A stretch of DNA of 64,000 nt, from positions 26,994 through 90,993 of the forward strand of contig NZ_BCNM01000027.1 of assembly GCF_001514495.1 (NCBI RefSeq). Direction: 5' to 3'. A program made the translations under genes and the position numbers. Every line of letters starts with the position of its first letter. Position 1 is the first letter of the stretch. Shown in pieces: positions 1 to 7,925 of the stretch. Origin of the DNA: Paenibacillus pabuli NBRC 13638. Its GTDB lineage: Bacteria > Bacillota > Bacilli > Paenibacillales > Paenibacillaceae. The notes under the pieces are model-generated. The model did no database searches. It saw only the letters and a program-made list of their open reading frames with translations, and had not been told where the DNA came from.

Positions 1-773
1 AGCCGGGAGTATCAGACGTCCCCGAACGGCTGCTTGAAGATTACAGACTGGAAGAGATGCTGCGCAGCCCGCATCGGTTCATCCGCCCGGAACCGGAGGC
101 ACAGCAGCACTCTTCGCTGCAATGGAGACACCGTGTGCAATATGCAGTAAGCCATGCAGTTAACGCTTTTTACAGTTTGGACCCAGAAGTGCGCAAAGAG
201 GTGCCTGTCCAGTATCTGCTCGAAAAGTGGTGGCCCAGAAAGGCAACGGGCTTCGAATCGATACTTCATTACTGGGATGTGAAAAACAAAATTACGGATG
301 AATTATCGCTTGCCATTGCGATGAACGATGATCTGAAGCACCCGACCATTCTGTTTGAACAATGGCGAACGGAACTTCCTTCCCTGTCGATGCATCTGTC
401 CATGATCCTCCAGGCGGCTTGGCAGCCAGAGGGCTGGGATTCACTGCTTATTCAAAAATATATGGTTGTCCATGATCCGAATGTCGTTGAAGCGTTCCAG
501 CATCTGGTGAGCGTGTTCTGCTGGGAAGCATTTGGCAAGCTGCCGGGCATGATCGAAATTTATTGTTTGCTCGAAGGCCGCAAGATTCGATATATCCCTG
601 GACGTCAATCGCTTGTTCGTTCAATGGATTATATTCAACTGATTCGGGATAGCATACCGAACGCGCAGAAGGTGGACTCAGATCAATTTACAGTTCGGGA
701 CAAAGCCAGAGTGCATGAAGAGGTTGATCGTTGGAGAAGTGAAATCGAACCGAAAAAAAACTGGTTGATGTAA
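1..773 (+). CDS. Partial protein of unknown function (3' end only)
   Basis: The reading frame is open from the first complete codon at position 3, so the true start lies upstream of the window. At least 256 residues are visible. The chain is rich in Trp and His, with long predicted helices, and no signal peptide or membrane segment. The C-terminal stretch has an alternating strand-helix look with an Ile-Glu-Ile-Tyr segment that faintly recalls RecB-type PD-(D/E)XK nucleases, but no catalytic D...ExK triad can be placed, so no function is assigned. The next gene starts 50 bp downstream with its own ribosome site. Confidence 0.6.
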   Translation, partial: PGVSDVPERLLEDYRLEEMLRSPHRFIRPEPEAQQHSSLQWRHRVQYAVSHAVNAFYSLDPEVRKEVPVQYLLEKWWPRKATGFESILHYWDVKNKITDELSLAIAMNDDLKHPTILFEQWRTELPSLSMHLSMILQAAWQPEGWDSLLIQKYMVVHDPNVVEAFQHLVSVFCWEAFGKLPGMIEIYCLLEGRKIRYIPGRQSLVRSMDYIQLIRDSIPNAQKVDSDQFTVRDKARVHEEVDRWRSEIEPKKNWLM

Positions 774-822
774 GTAGCCAGGGATGTTGTGGTATATCTC
801 GCACATTAAGGAGTGAAGAGCC

Positions 823-1389
823 ATGTCTACCGGTTTGAGACAAGATGCTGCAAGCGGCAAGAAACATACAGGAACTTGTAGATTCAGCCCATTGCCCGTA
901 CCACAGTCGGTTATAAGAAGGTTGCTGGATGAAGCCGATCCATCTTTATATGTGATGAGTTCAGAGCCTTGGCGGTTTATGTTGTTTGCAAGTGAAGGAC
1001 GTCAGCTATATCTGGAGGCGGTTAGGCAGAGTTACCCACCACATTTGGCAGATCGGTACGGGGATTGGGCTACATATCAATATACAGAGGCTATCCCAGC
1101 GCATCTGGTTGTCGTAGCTCCTTCAAGTGCCAGAGAGGACCATATATTGCCTGCAAAAGCCTGGAGCAAACGTTTTGGTATCCTGGCAGCAGAATATGGC
1201 CTCCATGCCGTTTGGAAGATTAATGATTATCAACAGCATCCCGTGTTCATGAATTTGATGGGTTTAACCAGTGAGGAAATGGTAATAGGTGTATTCCACA
1301 TCGGTTACGGAGACCAGCCTGCCCTTCGGAATATCGATGCAAGCAGACCAGCCTCTGAACTGATGACGGTGTACGACCATCTGGTCTAA
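823..1389 (+). CDS. Nitroreductase family protein
   Basis: A 188-residue protein of the FMN-dependent nitroreductase fold, which reduces nitroaromatics, quinones or flavins with NAD(P)H in the cytosol. The family signature Ser-Ser-Glu-Pro-Trp-Arg-Phe lies near residue 45, and the C-terminal half has the usual Glu-rich segment before a Gly-Tyr-Gly loop. The start ATG is preceded by a good AAGGAGTG site. The length is normal for the short YdjA/YfkO-like branch. Substrate cannot be predicted. It is convergent with the HpaB-type monooxygenase, another flavin enzyme, 22 bp away. Confidence 0.85.
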   Translation: MSTGLRQDAASGKKHTGTCRFSPLPVPQSVIRRLLDEADPSLYVMSSEPWRFMLFASEGRQLYLEAVRQSYPPHLADRYGDWATYQYTEAIPAHLVVVAPSSAREDHILPAKAWSKRFGILAAEYGLHAVWKINDYQQHPVFMNLMGLTSEEMVIGVFHIGYGDQPALRNIDASRPASELMTVYDHLV

Positions 1390-1411
1390 AGGATGAGATA
1401 ACCATTCATTG

Positions 1412-2869
1412 CTATTTGCCAGTGTTCGTAATAAAATCTCGAACAAGCTGACGGTAAGAATAATCAGCGGAGCTGGCGGAGTACATCCGGTTCGACACGG
1501 TGATCGAATTGCCGAAAAAGAACCGTTCAAACTGGGTCTGTCTCCCCCCGAATGATCCTGCTCCAAGCTCCCAGATCAGACGGAACAATGCTGTGCGTTC
1601 CTGAGATACCATGTCGGTTCCTCTCAGGTACGTATCCAGTTGCGGCGCGATATCGGAGCGGAATTCTTCTTCCTGAGGCACCATAATTACACCACTGGAA
1701 CCCAAGAGTTGTAAGATTTCGATCATCTCAGGATACAGTTTGGGAAATAAAAGGTTTGCTGCCATTAACGGTTTAGGCGCAGGTATTATAAATCCCCGTC
1801 CATCTGCTATAGCACCGGCTTCTGCTGCCAGAGCCAGTGCTTTTAACGTTTCAAGACCGGCGAGCACCCTGGCTGTTTTCTCTATCACATGCGTTTCAGC
1901 AGCTTGGTCGAGCGTGTCGGCAAGTAACTGAATGGTACCCAGAACAAATTCCGTTTTGGCAATATACCGGCATATGACCTGATGTCCTGCGTGAATGTGA
2001 AAATGGCTTCCGCTAAAGAGGCGGCCAGACATTTCCTCATTACCGGCGAAGAATATCCGTTCATGAGGAACAAGCACATGATCAAAAATGACGATGTTGT
2101 CCATCTCTTCATATCTGGAACTGAGTGGATAGTTGAAATTAGATTCGGCTGCGTAGGTATCCCGGCAGATCAGGCTAATTCCAGGCAAGTCATTCGGTAC
2201 AGCAAAGGCAAAGGCGAACGGATTTTCATCGTCGAACGGTGCAGGTGAAGGGGAAGGATACACCAGGATTTCGTCTGACGTAGCAGCCTGAGTGGCCATC
2301 ATGAATGCACCATTGATGATCAGACCTTCTTCAGTGCGATCAACCACTTTGGCGGCAATGGCATCTTCGGTCGCGTCCAATTGTCCGGAAATTTTACTGG
2401 CATGGGGCTGGATAAAGGCGTGGGAGAGGGTAATATCATTATCCCGGCAGTAGGCATAGTAGTTTCTCAAATTTTCGGCGTATTGTGGTGATATTTCTTC
2501 AAGAATATCTGCCCCAGTATACAAGGCCATAAGTGCTGTGTTCATATAATCGGGTGATCGTCCCAAAAAACCATGGTGAGTCCCTGACCAAATATTCATT
2601 GCTTCTCGGCGTCTGCGCAAGTCATCCACACGGGTTGGAGGCAGAAAGGACATACCTACTGGTTTTCCGTCAGCAGGAGATGCATAAGTCATCGTATCGA
2701 TTAAATGTGGATCGGACTGAAGATCGTACAACTTCGCTTGTGTTTCCATCAAACCTGCAAACGCAAAATGTTCAGATCGTTTTCCGGTAACCAGTTCACC
2801 TTTGTACCAGCAGGGGACAGTCTGGGCATCGATACGTTCAATATACTGTTTGCCACTTTTAGCGGGCAT
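1412..2869 (-). CDS. 4-hydroxyphenylacetate 3-hydroxylase family monooxygenase (HpaB-like)
   Basis: A 485-residue protein of the HpaB/PheA acyl-CoA-dehydrogenase-like flavin monooxygenase family, related to Bacillus YoaI. These enzymes use FADH2 delivered by a separate reductase to hydroxylate phenols ortho to an existing hydroxyl. The family C-terminal motif GAGSFGGRQTQFERFFFGN is intact, as is the central His-Ala-Gly-His-Gln helix. The ATG start has an AAGAGGTGAG site. No HpaC-type reductase is adjacent, so reduced flavin must come from elsewhere. A perfect Fur-type palindrome lies 120 bp upstream of the start, suggesting iron-dependent control and perhaps a catechol-forming role; that role is inference. 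Confidence 0.85.
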   Translation of the reverse strand: MPAKSGKQYIERIDAQTVPCWYKGELVTGKRSEHFAFAGLMETQAKLYDLQSDPHLIDTMTYASPADGKPVGMSFLPPTRVDDLRRRREAMNIWSGTHHGFLGRSPDYMNTALMALYTGADILEEISPQYAENLRNYYAYCRDNDITLSHAFIQPHASKISGQLDATEDAIAAKVVDRTEEGLIINGAFMMATQAATSDEILVYPSPSPAPFDDENPFAFAFAVPNDLPGISLICRDTYAAESNFNYPLSSRYEEMDNIVIFDHVLVPHERIFFAGNEEMSGRLFSGSHFHIHAGHQVICRYIAKTEFVLGTIQLLADTLDQAAETHVIEKTARVLAGLETLKALALAAEAGAIADGRGFIIPAPKPLMAANLLFPKLYPEMIEILQLLGSSGVIMVPQEEEFRSDIAPQLDTYLRGTDMVSQERTALFRLIWELGAGSFGGRQTQFERFFFGNSITVSNRMYSASSADYSYRQLVRDFITNTGK

Positions 2870-2988
2870 CGTTACTCACCTCTTGGATTGAATCGTTCAT
2901 GGGCAGTTTGACTGCTCTCGTAGTGTACGTAACTAGGCAGTCCATTGTGCATGGGGAGAAATGAATACGAATTTTATATAAAAGAGCT

Positions 2989-3003
2989 TGATAATAATTA
3001 TCA
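2989..3003. promoter_or_regulatory. Perfect 7-1-7 Fur box
   Basis: TGATAATAATTATCA is an exact match to the Bacillus Fur 7-1-7 consensus TGATAAT-N-ATTATCA. It lies 120 bp upstream of the HpaB-type monooxygenase (reverse strand) and beyond the terminator of the DUF1540 gene, so the monooxygenase is the only sensible target. Confidence 0.75.
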
Positions 3004-3020
3004 TTCTTGTTACAATACAA

Positions 3021-3050
3021 AAAGAAAAAGGAACCGGCTAGGGCTCCTTT
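3021..3050 (-). terminator. Rho-independent terminator of the DUF1540 gene
   Basis: On the reverse strand, AAAGGAGCC pairs with GGTTCCTTT (one G-U pair) around a short loop and is followed by a T-rich tail. It lies 23 bp beyond the DUF1540 stop codon. Confidence 0.75.
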
Positions 3051-3072
3051 AACTGGGTACCACAATTCATTT

Positions 3073-3225
3073 TTATTTCACTTCAAAAGTTTTGCAATCC
3101 GTTTCAGCGGACTCATTCACTGGTTTGGAACTGTGGCTCACGATGTAGATTGATGATGCATTGCATTTGTTTTCTTCAGCCCAGTGACGACAGGAATTAA
3201 CTTCACATAATACGTCTTTTGCCAT
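3073..3225 (-). CDS. DUF1540 domain-containing miniprotein
   Basis: A 50-residue protein with the DUF1540 pattern of four cysteines: Cys7, Cys12, Cys21 and Cys44 in the order CxVxxC...C.A..I.V...C.TF. Such small Cys proteins are common in Firmicutes, often sporulation-associated, and are presumed to bind a metal, though the function is unknown. The ATG at 3225 is chosen because a GTGAGGT ribosome site lies just upstream; a longer in-frame extension to 3357 has no such site and low-complexity content. It is divergent from the AAA+ ATPase, whose promoter carries a Zur-like box, so a zinc link is conceivable but unproven. Confidence 0.85.
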   Translation of the reverse strand: MAKDVLCEVNSCRHWAEENKCNASSIYIVSHSSKPVNESAETDCKTFEVK

Positions 3226-3472
3226 GATTGTTAACCTCACTTTAATTGGAATTACATTCGTTGGTATAAAAGAAAATCCGGAATACAAGTTGCCGCTTGA
3301 TGATCCGGAAAATGTTGCGCTCTCTCGAGAAACAGAGGGCTTTTTTGCGTTATACACAACGATGCATGTTTAGAATAGCAAATTTTACTGCTTCCTGCAA
3401 CAAATTGGATTCACCTGGATTGAATTAATGGACAGCTCCTGTGAAACTTTGCAAAAAGGCCGTATTATGTTA
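3226..3472. other. Intergenic region between DUF1540 and the AAA+ ATPase
   Basis: This is the 5' leader and promoter region of the reverse-strand DUF1540 gene. Within it, 3319..3346 can form a hairpin (GCTCTCT with AGAGGGC) followed by six T on the + strand, but no + strand gene precedes it. A 49-codon ORF at 3224..3370 has no ribosome site. Nothing else was recognised. Confidence 0.5.
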
Positions 3473-3501
3473 TTGTTTAATAGTAATAATTACGATTAAA
3501 A
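3473..3501 (+). promoter_or_regulatory. Promoter of the AAA+ ATPase with Zur-like operator
   Basis: TTGTTT (3473..3478) and TTAAAA (3496..3501) are separated by 17 bp. The spacer contains TAGTAATAATTACGA (3481..3495), which matches the Bacillus Zur consensus TCGTAATNATTACGA at 14 of 15 positions (one C to A). Binding there would exclude RNA polymerase, so zinc-dependent repression is predicted. Confidence 0.6.
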
Positions 3502-3564
3502 AAGTGCATGTCCCAGCTTACGTCCGAAAGACGCTTGAACATAGAAAAAGGAGAACGATCAACA

Positions 3565-4377
3565 ATGAGCAAAATCAACCACATAAATAGGATCCCCCGA
3601 GCCAAAGGTATTGATATGGCCGCTTTTTATTCACCCAAAGAGTGCGGACACAAGGCCCAGCATATCGTATTGTCAGCTAAAAATGAAAGGATCATTGAGG
3701 AATTCATAACCATTCTCGGTATGAAAGAGCAATTTGCAGCTCATGACGTACCGATGCCGAATAAACTGGTCATGTTTGGTCCTCCCGGTACAGGTAAAAC
3801 GTTAACAGCTTCCCATCTTGCCTACAGACTTCAGCTTCCGTTAGTGCTTGTAAGGCTTGACGCAATTATTCACAGCCATCTTGGGGAGACAGGCAGCAAC
3901 GTGCGTAAATTGTTCGAATATGCGCGTGTCAATCCCTGTGTGCTTTTTCTCGACGAATTTGATGCCGTTGGGCGTACACGTGAAAGCAATGACGAGGTCA
4001 AAGAGATGGCTCGCGTCGTAAACACATTGTTGCAATGTCTGGACGAATTCGAAGGAAATAGTATTCTGGTTGCTGCTACGAATCTGGAGACCCAGCTGGA
4101 CCATGCAATATGGCGGCGGTTTGACACAAAAATGACCTATGGTATGCCGGATGAATCCAGTCGTAAACGATATATTAACAAACTGGTTGGTCCGTTTGAG
4201 CAGGAGATCCGCCTGAAAGAATACATGTGTGAACTTCTGGCTGGATGCAGTTATGCGGATGTAGAGCAGATTATTCTAAAGTCTAAGAGAAAAGCCATCA
4301 TTGCAAGTAGTCCGCTGCACAAGCAATTCATCAATGACGCTTATGCAGAATATATGCCGCGTGTTCTGACCCCTTAA
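3565..4377 (+). CDS. AAA+ family ATPase
   Basis: A 270-residue protein with one AAA+ module of the FtsH/katanin type. It shows Walker A GPPGTGKT (about residue 72), Walker B CVLFLDEFD (about residue 129), a sensor-1 Ala-Ala-Thr-Asn, and a following Arg-Arg pair at the arginine-finger position. There is no protease domain or membrane segment, so it is a free-standing remodelling ATPase. The ATG at 3565 is used because an AAAGGAGA site precedes it; an ATG 57 bp upstream lacks one. Its promoter holds a Zur-like operator. The partner or substrate is unknown; a role in metalloprotein handling under zinc limitation is only inference. Confidence 0.85.
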   Translation: MSKINHINRIPRAKGIDMAAFYSPKECGHKAQHIVLSAKNERIIEEFITILGMKEQFAAHDVPMPNKLVMFGPPGTGKTLTASHLAYRLQLPLVLVRLDAIIHSHLGETGSNVRKLFEYARVNPCVLFLDEFDAVGRTRESNDEVKEMARVVNTLLQCLDEFEGNSILVAATNLETQLDHAIWRRFDTKMTYGMPDESSRKRYINKLVGPFEQEIRLKEYMCELLAGCSYADVEQIILKSKRKAIIASSPLHKQFINDAYAEYMPRVLTP

Positions 4378-4394
4378 CTTGGGGAAACGACAGG

Positions 4395-4433
4395 AAATAG
4401 CCCGATAATCCTTAAAAGGAGACCGGGCTATTT
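4395..4433 (+). terminator. Terminator hairpin after the AAA+ ATPase
   Basis: AAATAGCCCG pairs perfectly with CGGGCTATTT, 18 bp past the stop codon, followed by a modest T-rich tail. It is symmetrical enough to work on both strands. Confidence 0.7.
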
Positions 4434-4557
4434 GAAGTTTCATGCTGCATCACGGAAGTTGTTGACTCTTTGACTCTTTCACTGTTTGGTTCTTTGGCTA
4501 AGTTGGTTCATTGGAGATAGGAATGGAATCACGCATTGAACACCTGCAAGCACCATA

Positions 4558-6021
4558 CTAAGCGTTAGCAGCAATACGGTAAGATGACTCTTTCCCAGGT
4601 TTATCCGGGGCTGACCAGCGCGGCAGCGTCAAGGTAAAAAGACTACCTTCTGGGCTGCTGGAGGTGAGGGACAATTCCCCGCCTTGAGCACGAGCCAGCA
4701 GCTGGCTGTAGGTCAGACCGAGGCCAAGTCCGCGAGTATGACGTTTCTTGATCTCACCGCGATAGAAACGTTCAAAGACATTGGGCTGATCTTCCATAAT
4801 AATCCCTGTACCGTTGTCCTGAACGTCAATGAACACTTTTTCTTCCTCGGCCCGCAAATGAATATGAAAGACCGCAGCTTGATCAGAGGCTGTCGCCTGT
4901 ATGCCGTTATTTAGCAGATTAACGATGATTTGCTGAATCCGAAGCGTATCACCAATGGTATAGAGTGTACCCGAAGGTGTATGCAGTTCAATCTCGGGAG
5001 ACTGGTTCTCATATGCAATTTTCCACTGATAAATAATTTCACCCACCAACAGATTCAGATCAATGCGTTCATTACGCACAGCAACACTGCCCGCACTCAT
5101 CGCATTGTAATCCAGCAGATCAGCGACCATCCGTTCCATGCGTTCGGATTCTTTCAGTGCAATGTCCAGAAATTCCTTTCCTTCCTGCGGATTAACGATA
5201 TCATCCCGAACGGCCATCACGAGTCCTTTAATGGAAGTGACGGGTGTTTTCAATTCATGGGATACCCCTGCCAGAGACAGGGCACGCCATTCCTCCAGCT
5301 GCTGCAAACGAATGGACATCTCCCGGAAGGAAACAACCAGCTCATTCATCTCCCGCTCTCGTGTATTCAGATCCAGATTGACTTCATAGTTTCCGTTTCG
5401 AATCTGCTCTGCGGCGTGGGCGACCTGGCGAATAGGTTTGGAGAGTTTCCGTGACAGGAGGTAGATGGTAAACCATCCACACAGGATTAATGCGCCAAAT
5501 ATTAGGCACACCACCAGCATCGCTTCCGGATTGTACGTAATGGATTTTTTGGATTGCATGACCCACACCTTACCCAACGTCAGATTGTCATCTGTGATGT
5601 TAACGGTCACCCCGGCAAATTTCTTGTTTCGTGGTTCGTGCAGGTCATCTGACAATCTGTAATACACATCTTCCTGCGTCATTTTCGGCTTGGAATAGAT
5701 CAATTGATTATTATTATCGAGCACCATTATGCAAAAATAGTTATCTGTATTGAAAAGTTTGACACGCTTGTCCACCAGTCTGTCGAGATCAGGAGGGATA
5801 TGCAGTTTGTTGTCAGCTCCAGTTACCTTCTCAGCAATTTCGAAACCTAACAGCTGAGCTGTTTTGAGACTTTTCTCAATGGAAGTGGTTCTGATCCAGT
5901 AGAGGGCACCTGCAACAATAATAGTGAAGCCGATGCAGAGAATTAGAAAATATTGAAGCGTCCAATAGGAAAGGATGGATGTTTTACGCTTGGGTTTATT
6001 TCGTTTTAGTTGGCGATCCAA
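4558..6021 (-). CDS. Sensor histidine kinase (HAMP, HisKA, HATPase_c)
   Basis: A 487-residue membrane kinase. TM1 is near residues 22-42 and TM2 near 167-189, enclosing an extracytoplasmic sensor domain of about 125 residues. Then follow a HAMP linker, the H-box SHELKTP with phospho-acceptor His255, and an ATPase domain with DNGTGI and GLGLGL motifs. The start is placed at TTG 6021, which overlaps the end of the response-regulator gene; the ATG at 6075 would need a 70-bp overlap. It forms an operon with the upstream regulator. The signal is unknown. The divergent gene encodes an exported YceI protein, a possible target. Confidence 0.85.
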   Translation of the reverse strand: MDRQLKRNKPKRKTSILSYWTLQYFLILCIGFTIIVAGALYWIRTTSIEKSLKTAQLLGFEIAEKVTGADNKLHIPPDLDRLVDKRVKLFNTDNYFCIMVLDNNNQLIYSKPKMTQEDVYYRLSDDLHEPRNKKFAGVTVNITDDNLTLGKVWVMQSKKSITYNPEAMLVVCLIFGALILCGWFTIYLLSRKLSKPIRQVAHAAEQIRNGNYEVNLDLNTREREMNELVVSFREMSIRLQQLEEWRALSLAGVSHELKTPVTSIKGLVMAVRDDIVNPQEGKEFLDIALKESERMERMVADLLDYNAMSAGSVAVRNERIDLNLLVGEIIYQWKIAYENQSPEIELHTPSGTLYTIGDTLRIQQIIVNLLNNGIQATASDQAAVFHIHLRAEEEKVFIDVQDNGTGIIMEDQPNVFERFYRGEIKKRHTRGLGLGLTYSQLLARAQGGELSLTSSSPEGSLFTLTLPRWSAPDKPGKESSYRIAANA

Positions 6022-6692
6022 AATTGATACCCCATTCCGCGTAAAGTCCGGATTTCCCCCGCTTCCGTTACCCAATGGGAAAGCGCCTGGCGCAGTCTTT
6101 TGATCGAAAGATCGACAGCCCGGTCACTTCCGTCATAGTCCATGCCCCAAACCTGTTCAATGAGATGCTCCCGGGTAAATGTGCGGTTGGGATATTCCGA
6201 CAGAAACAGGAGCAGAGACAAATCCCGTGGTGTCAGTGCAACCTCGGCGCCGTTCAAAAGCACCTGTTTGGCAGCCAGATCAATGACCAGATTGCCAAAG
6301 TAACGTTTGCCTTCACCACCAGCGGTCCAGTGTGGATTGCGGCGAAGCACTGCATTAACCCGGGCCACAACTTCCTCCGGGACAAAGGGTTTGCTCATAT
6401 AATCGTCAGCGCCGGCATTCAGACCGTTCAGACGGTCCTGAATATCATCCAATGCGGTTAGCATGATGACAGGACAAGCACTTTTTTCACGAATCATTCG
6501 CAGCAGATCCCAACCGTCCATGCCAGGCAGCATCACATCCAACAAGACCAGGGAGGGGACATCTGAATCAAATAGAGTAAGAGCAGTTGGTCCATCCGCT
6601 GCATGACGAACGACAAATCCTGCTTTTCGAAGATAGGCAGCCAGCACGCGGGCAATAGCTTGTTCATCTTCGACGATGAGTATGGATTTCAA
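6006..6692 (-). CDS. OmpR/PhoB-family response regulator
   Basis: A 228-residue cytosolic regulator with an N-terminal receiver domain (acidic pair Glu-Asp near residue 9, phospho-acceptor Asp52 in LLDVMLPG, Thr in MLTA, Lys in SKPF) and a C-terminal winged helix. The TTG start at 6692 is preferred because AAAGGAG sits 8 nt upstream and it starts exactly at the receiver domain; the ATG at 6758 would add 22 unlikely residues. It partners the histidine kinase whose gene overlaps its 3' end. Confidence 0.88.
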   Translation of the reverse strand: MKSILIVEDEQAIARVLAAYLRKAGFVVRHAADGPTALTLFDSDVPSLVLLDVMLPGMDGWDLLRMIREKSACPVIMLTALDDIQDRLNGLNAGADDYMSKPFVPEEVVARVNAVLRRNPHWTAGGEGKRYFGNLVIDLAAKQVLLNGAEVALTPRDLSLLLFLSEYPNRTFTREHLIEQVWGMDYDGSDRAVDLSIKRLRQALSHWVTEAGEIRTLRGMGYQFWIAN

Positions 6693-6884
6693 GAAGGAGT
6701 CTCCTTTCACTTCAGAAGCTTGTGTACTGATTTTACATGAGCGGGAGACCCTTGCCAATGACGCAGTTATTTTCAGAAAAAAATGCGTTATACGTCATTT
6801 CTTGACGTCATCCTGACACATTGGACTGTTAAGATGCTGATGAATAACCAACTTATACTGTTATCCATTTGGAGGAGAATAGAG

Positions 6885-7610
6885 ATGAACAAAAAAACAA
6901 AAACATGGATCATTTCAGGTGCCGCAGCAGTCGTCATTTTGGGGGGCGGAGGTTATTACCTCACGAACAGTTATCTGGGGAATAACGTTGAGATTGAACA
7001 AGTGCTTCCTGCGAGTACTGCAGCTTCCACAACGGTAACCGGATCGGACAGCGGGAGTGGGACAAGTGTATCCAAAGAAACTGTTGGAGCAGAGCAACTG
7101 AATGGAGACTGGAGCATCAGCGAAGGTTCGAAAGTCTATTTCTCGGTAACCACTTCCCAGGAAACGGTTAATTTTGCGGACGAGCAGGTGAGTGGAAATT
7201 GGGCCATTCATGTGGATGACACTTCCCGGATGAAAGCGGATGGACAGATCCAATTAAGCGGCATTGATTCAGGGAACAGTCAGCGTGATGGTCATATAAA
7301 AGGAGCTGATTTCTTCGATGTTAGCACCTATCCTCAAGCCACCTTTCAAGCTGTTTCCTTTGAAGGTGTGAACAAGGAATGGACTGAAGGGCAGACAACG
7401 GAATTCAAAATGAACGGAACGATTACTTTAAAAGGAATCGAGAAAGAGGTTACGTTTGACGTAAAAGCGGCCTATGAAAATAATCAGGTATTATTGTCGG
7501 GTACAACGATGGTTACCTTTGAAGATTTTGGTTTGAAAAATCCGCACTCTGTTGTTCTTTCAGCCGAGAATGATATTCAGGTACGGTTGGAGCTGAAGCT
7601 CAGCAAGTAA
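6885..7610 (+). CDS. YceI-like family protein, membrane-anchored or secreted
   Basis: A 241-residue protein with an N-terminal hydrophobic segment (about residues 7-25) followed by a Ser/Thr/Gly-rich linker and a YceI lipocalin-like domain from about residue 70. The family motif around DGHIKGADFFDV, with Tyr-Pro-Gln-Ala-Thr-Phe following, is clear. YceI proteins bind isoprenoid or other amphiphilic ligands outside the membrane. The ATG at 6885 has a GGAGGAG site; an upstream in-frame ATG at 6783 does not. The gene is divergent from the two-component operon, which may control it. The absence of a lipobox suggests an uncleaved anchor or a signal peptide. Confidence 0.85.
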   Translation: MNKKTKTWIISGAAAVVILGGGGYYLTNSYLGNNVEIEQVLPASTAASTTVTGSDSGSGTSVSKETVGAEQLNGDWSISEGSKVYFSVTTSQETVNFADEQVSGNWAIHVDDTSRMKADGQIQLSGIDSGNSQRDGHIKGADFFDVSTYPQATFQAVSFEGVNKEWTEGQTTEFKMNGTITLKGIEKEVTFDVKAAYENNQVLLSGTTMVTFEDFGLKNPHSVVLSAENDIQVRLELKLSK

Positions 7611-7701
7611 GTATTTGAGCACATAAGGCTAACCCAACATTGGGTTACATTCCAGCGATGTTGACGCAGAATCCAATGTTTATGTACATAGTTACAAGCC
7701 T

Positions 7702-7746
7702 AAATCTGTTCCATTCTGCCTGTATGGCGGAAGGGGCAGATTTTTT
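7702..7746 (+). terminator. Rho-independent terminator after the YceI gene
   Basis: AAATCTG...GCC pairs with GGC...CAGATTT with an interrupted but long stem, ending in a run of six T. The rest of the gap to the galactanase gene holds a cre-like site and no other recognised gene. Confidence 0.75.
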
Positions 7747-7846
7747 ATGTTAACAATGGGAAACGATCCGCGGCGAGCAAGGAATTACCAGACGATTGTT
7801 AAAATAACTGCTGTTTACTTGGGATAATACCGTGTCCCCGACCAAC

Positions 7847-7860
7847 ATAAAGCGCTTACA
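7847..7860. promoter_or_regulatory. Candidate CcpA cre site
   Basis: ATAAAGCGCTTACA matches the cre consensus TGWAANCGNTNWCA at all but the first two positions. It lies about 70 bp upstream of a secreted galactanase, a class of gene usually under carbon catabolite repression. Confidence 0.5.
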
Positions 7861-7925
7861 ATGATAATGATTTACCACATCTATGGATTCAAGTTTAATC
7901 AAACACGATAAGGGGGAGATCAAGC

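Noticed and set aside
3224..3370. A 49-codon + strand ORF (M I V N L T L I G I ...) overlapping the DUF1540 start
   Set aside because: No ribosome site, overlaps the leader of the real reverse-strand gene, and no recognisable family.
4930..5454. A 174-codon + strand frame inside the histidine kinase gene
   Set aside because: Antisense shadow of the kinase with no ribosome site.
7861..7876. Fur-like half-array ATGATAATGATTTACCA upstream of the galactanase
   Set aside because: The left half resembles the Fur box at 12393, but the right half is missing and iron control of a galactanase is unlikely.
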